Source: Coemansia sp. RSA 1804 (Eukaryota > Kickxellomycota > Kickxellomycetes > Kickxellales > Kickxellaceae). Taken from it: 16,385 nt of DNA. The DNA lies in NCBI GenBank assembly GCA_027578815.1, contig JANBTH010000484.1:1-16385 (forward strand), written 5' to 3'. The position numbers were made by a program, and so were the translations under genes. Of this stretch, positions 15,278 to 16,385 are shown one piece after another; the stretch's first letter is position 1; each line of letters opens with the position of its first letter. The notes under the pieces were generated by a model that ran no database searches, was not told where the DNA came from, and saw only the letters and a program-made list of their open reading frames with translations.

Positions 15278-16385
15278 TGTGAAGGAGCAGCCGATTTCGA
15301 AGCAAAGTTCAAAACTCTGGTGGTCAAGCTTGACGTGGTGGAGCACGAAGAGACATGGCAGCAGATCGATGATGCGCTGAAGAACCTGACGCAGCTGGTC
15401 AAGGCCGGCGCCACAAAGCTCGACACGTTTGCCCCGTCGATGAAGCAGGTTGCGAAGCACGTGAACGGCGCGGTAAGTATGCACACGCACCTGTTTATGT
15501 GATTGCTCGGGCAGGGCTGGTTTTGAATTAGCGGGAATAGAAGCTAACCGAATCTCATTCTTTCTTTCTTTGGGCATGTGGAATATGGTTGATTTGCTGG
15601 GGCTTGCTGTAGATATCGAGTGAGCGCACCCGCCTGAGCGCAACGGCACTGGGGCTGGTGGAGGAGATGTCGCGGCAGATGGAGACGCGGTTCCACCCGG
15701 TGAACGAGATGGTGTTCCAGACGGTGCTGAAGATATGCGCGCGGGCCAACAAAGTGTTTGTAACGCGCGGCGTCAGCTGCCTGACAACGGTGATCACGTA
15801 CTCGCACGCCAGCGAGCAGGCGCCACACGTGTGTCGGGCGGCCACGACGGATGCAAACAAGACGATGCGCGCCAGCGCGGCGAAGCTGCTGATGTCGATG
15901 GTTTCGTGTTGCACGGTGCCGGAGCTGGCCCCCCACATGGCGGTGGTCGAGAAGGCCATTGCGTCGGGCGTTGTTGATGCCAACCCCGATGCGCGCACCA
16001 CCTCGCGCCAGACCTACGAGATCTTCGTCAAGCGCTTCGCCGACCGCGTCGACCAGTTCCACGCGGGGCTCTCGGCCACTGCGAAGAAGTACCTGAAGAT
16101 CGCGGACAAGCCCGCCGCCGGTGCGCTGGCCGGACCCGGAAACAATGGCAATGGCAACGGCAATGCCGGCGTGAGTCGGTTTGCTGCGTTCCGCCAGCAA
16201 CGGCTCCCGCTGCGCGACCGGATGGCGCCTGGCGCCAAGAGGCAGGACTCTGCGGGCGCAGCGTCTGACTCCTCTGCGTCTTCTGCGTCTGGAGCTGGCG
16301 GCCAGCAGCGGCTTAAGCCAGTGCGTCCGGCACCGGTCCGCAGAGATGTCAAGGCCGGTCCTATCCCGGTCAGACCGGCAACGTC
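15278..16385 (+). CDS. CLASP: CLASP/Stu1/Cls1-type microtubule-stabilising protein, CLASP_N domain (5' exon(s) uncertain, 3' end outside window)
   Basis: Two exons are visible: 15278-15472 and 15613-16385, joined across an intron with GTAAGT donor at 15473 and CTTGCTGTAG acceptor ending at 15612; the frame stays open to the window edge. In-frame TAG at 15275-15277 coincides with a GTGTAG acceptor, so an upstream exon must supply the start. The sequence fits the CLASP_N (TOG-like, HEAT repeat) domain: D-F-E-A-K-F near the start, E-E-T-W-Q-Q-I-D-D-A-L, then S-S-E-R-T-R-L-S after the intron, helices through A-N-K-V-F-V-T, and D-A-N-P-D-A-R-T-T-S-R, ending near 16110. A low-complexity, Ser/Arg/Pro-rich linker with an Asn-Gly repeat follows, as in CLASPs. 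CLASPs bind tubulin and microtubule plus ends, promote rescue, and act at kinetochores and in the spindle. Little room exists upstream for the TOG1 domain found in some fungal homologues. Confidence 0.88.
16141..16170 (+). repeat. GGCAAT-type hexanucleotide repeat in the CLASP linker
   Basis: AACAATGGCAATGGCAACGGCAATGCC-like units encode an Asn-Gly repeat just after the CLASP_N domain. It is in frame and marks the start of the disordered linker. Confidence 0.7.

Noticed and set aside
15544..16200. 218-codon minus-strand open frame
   Set aside because: Antisense to the CLASP exon, which has clear family motifs and a proper splice junction.
1..16385. CRISPR arrays, insertion sequences, prophage or operon-type organisation
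   Set aside because: No regularly spaced direct repeats, transposase motifs or ribosome-binding-site-led gene clusters are visible; spliced genes show this is eukaryotic nuclear DNA.

Overview
The window reads as nuclear DNA of a fungus. It has GT-AG introns (typically GTAAGT donors and TGTAG acceptors), mitochondrial genes with N-terminal presequences (ATP synthase subunit g, a RsfS/MALSU1-type factor), a fungal-style DAHP synthase, a CLASP microtubule protein, and GC-rich genes separated by AT-rich or pyrimidine-rich spacers. A KNL2/Mis18BP1-like centromere protein, absent from the familiar yeasts, together with MEMO and a eukaryotic MATE transporter, suggests an early-diverging (zygomycete-type) lineage. 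Kickxellomycotina would fit, but that is inference; no marker gene here fixes the taxon.

Layout from left to right. 1-2366 (minus): the N-terminal 788 residues of a KNL2/M18BP1 homologue, with a SANTA domain and a CENP-C-like motif at the window edge. 2367-5018: an AT-rich stretch holding one small, basic, unrecognised gene (3324-3701, plus) and two faint protein-like fragments on the minus strand. 5019-6563 (plus): a MATE-family transporter. 6846-7811 (plus): a mitochondrial ribosome-silencing-factor (RsfS) protein. 8135-8440 (minus): an unrecognised 101-residue protein, convergent with the RsfS gene. 8441-9909: gene-poor, with one doubtful two-exon gene on the plus strand. 9910-10980 (minus): MEMO. 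11493-12396 (minus): a four-exon ATP synthase subunit g gene. 13501-14637 (plus): an intronless class I DAHP synthase. 15278-16385 (plus): the TOG-like CLASP_N domain of a CLASP/Stu1/Cls1 gene, running off the right edge, with its 5' exons unresolved.

The genes do not form a pathway; this is ordinary eukaryotic gene order. Two themes recur by chance: chromosome segregation (KNL2 at the left end, CLASP at the right) and mitochondria (RsfS factor, ATP synthase g). No mobile element, CRISPR array, tRNA or rRNA gene was found. Several listed open frames begin at TTG or GTG, which are not credible starts for a fungal nuclear gene, so starts were moved to the first suitable ATG. The item most worth following is the KNL2-like gene; it is edge-truncated and easy to miss because the opposite strand carries long antisense open frames.
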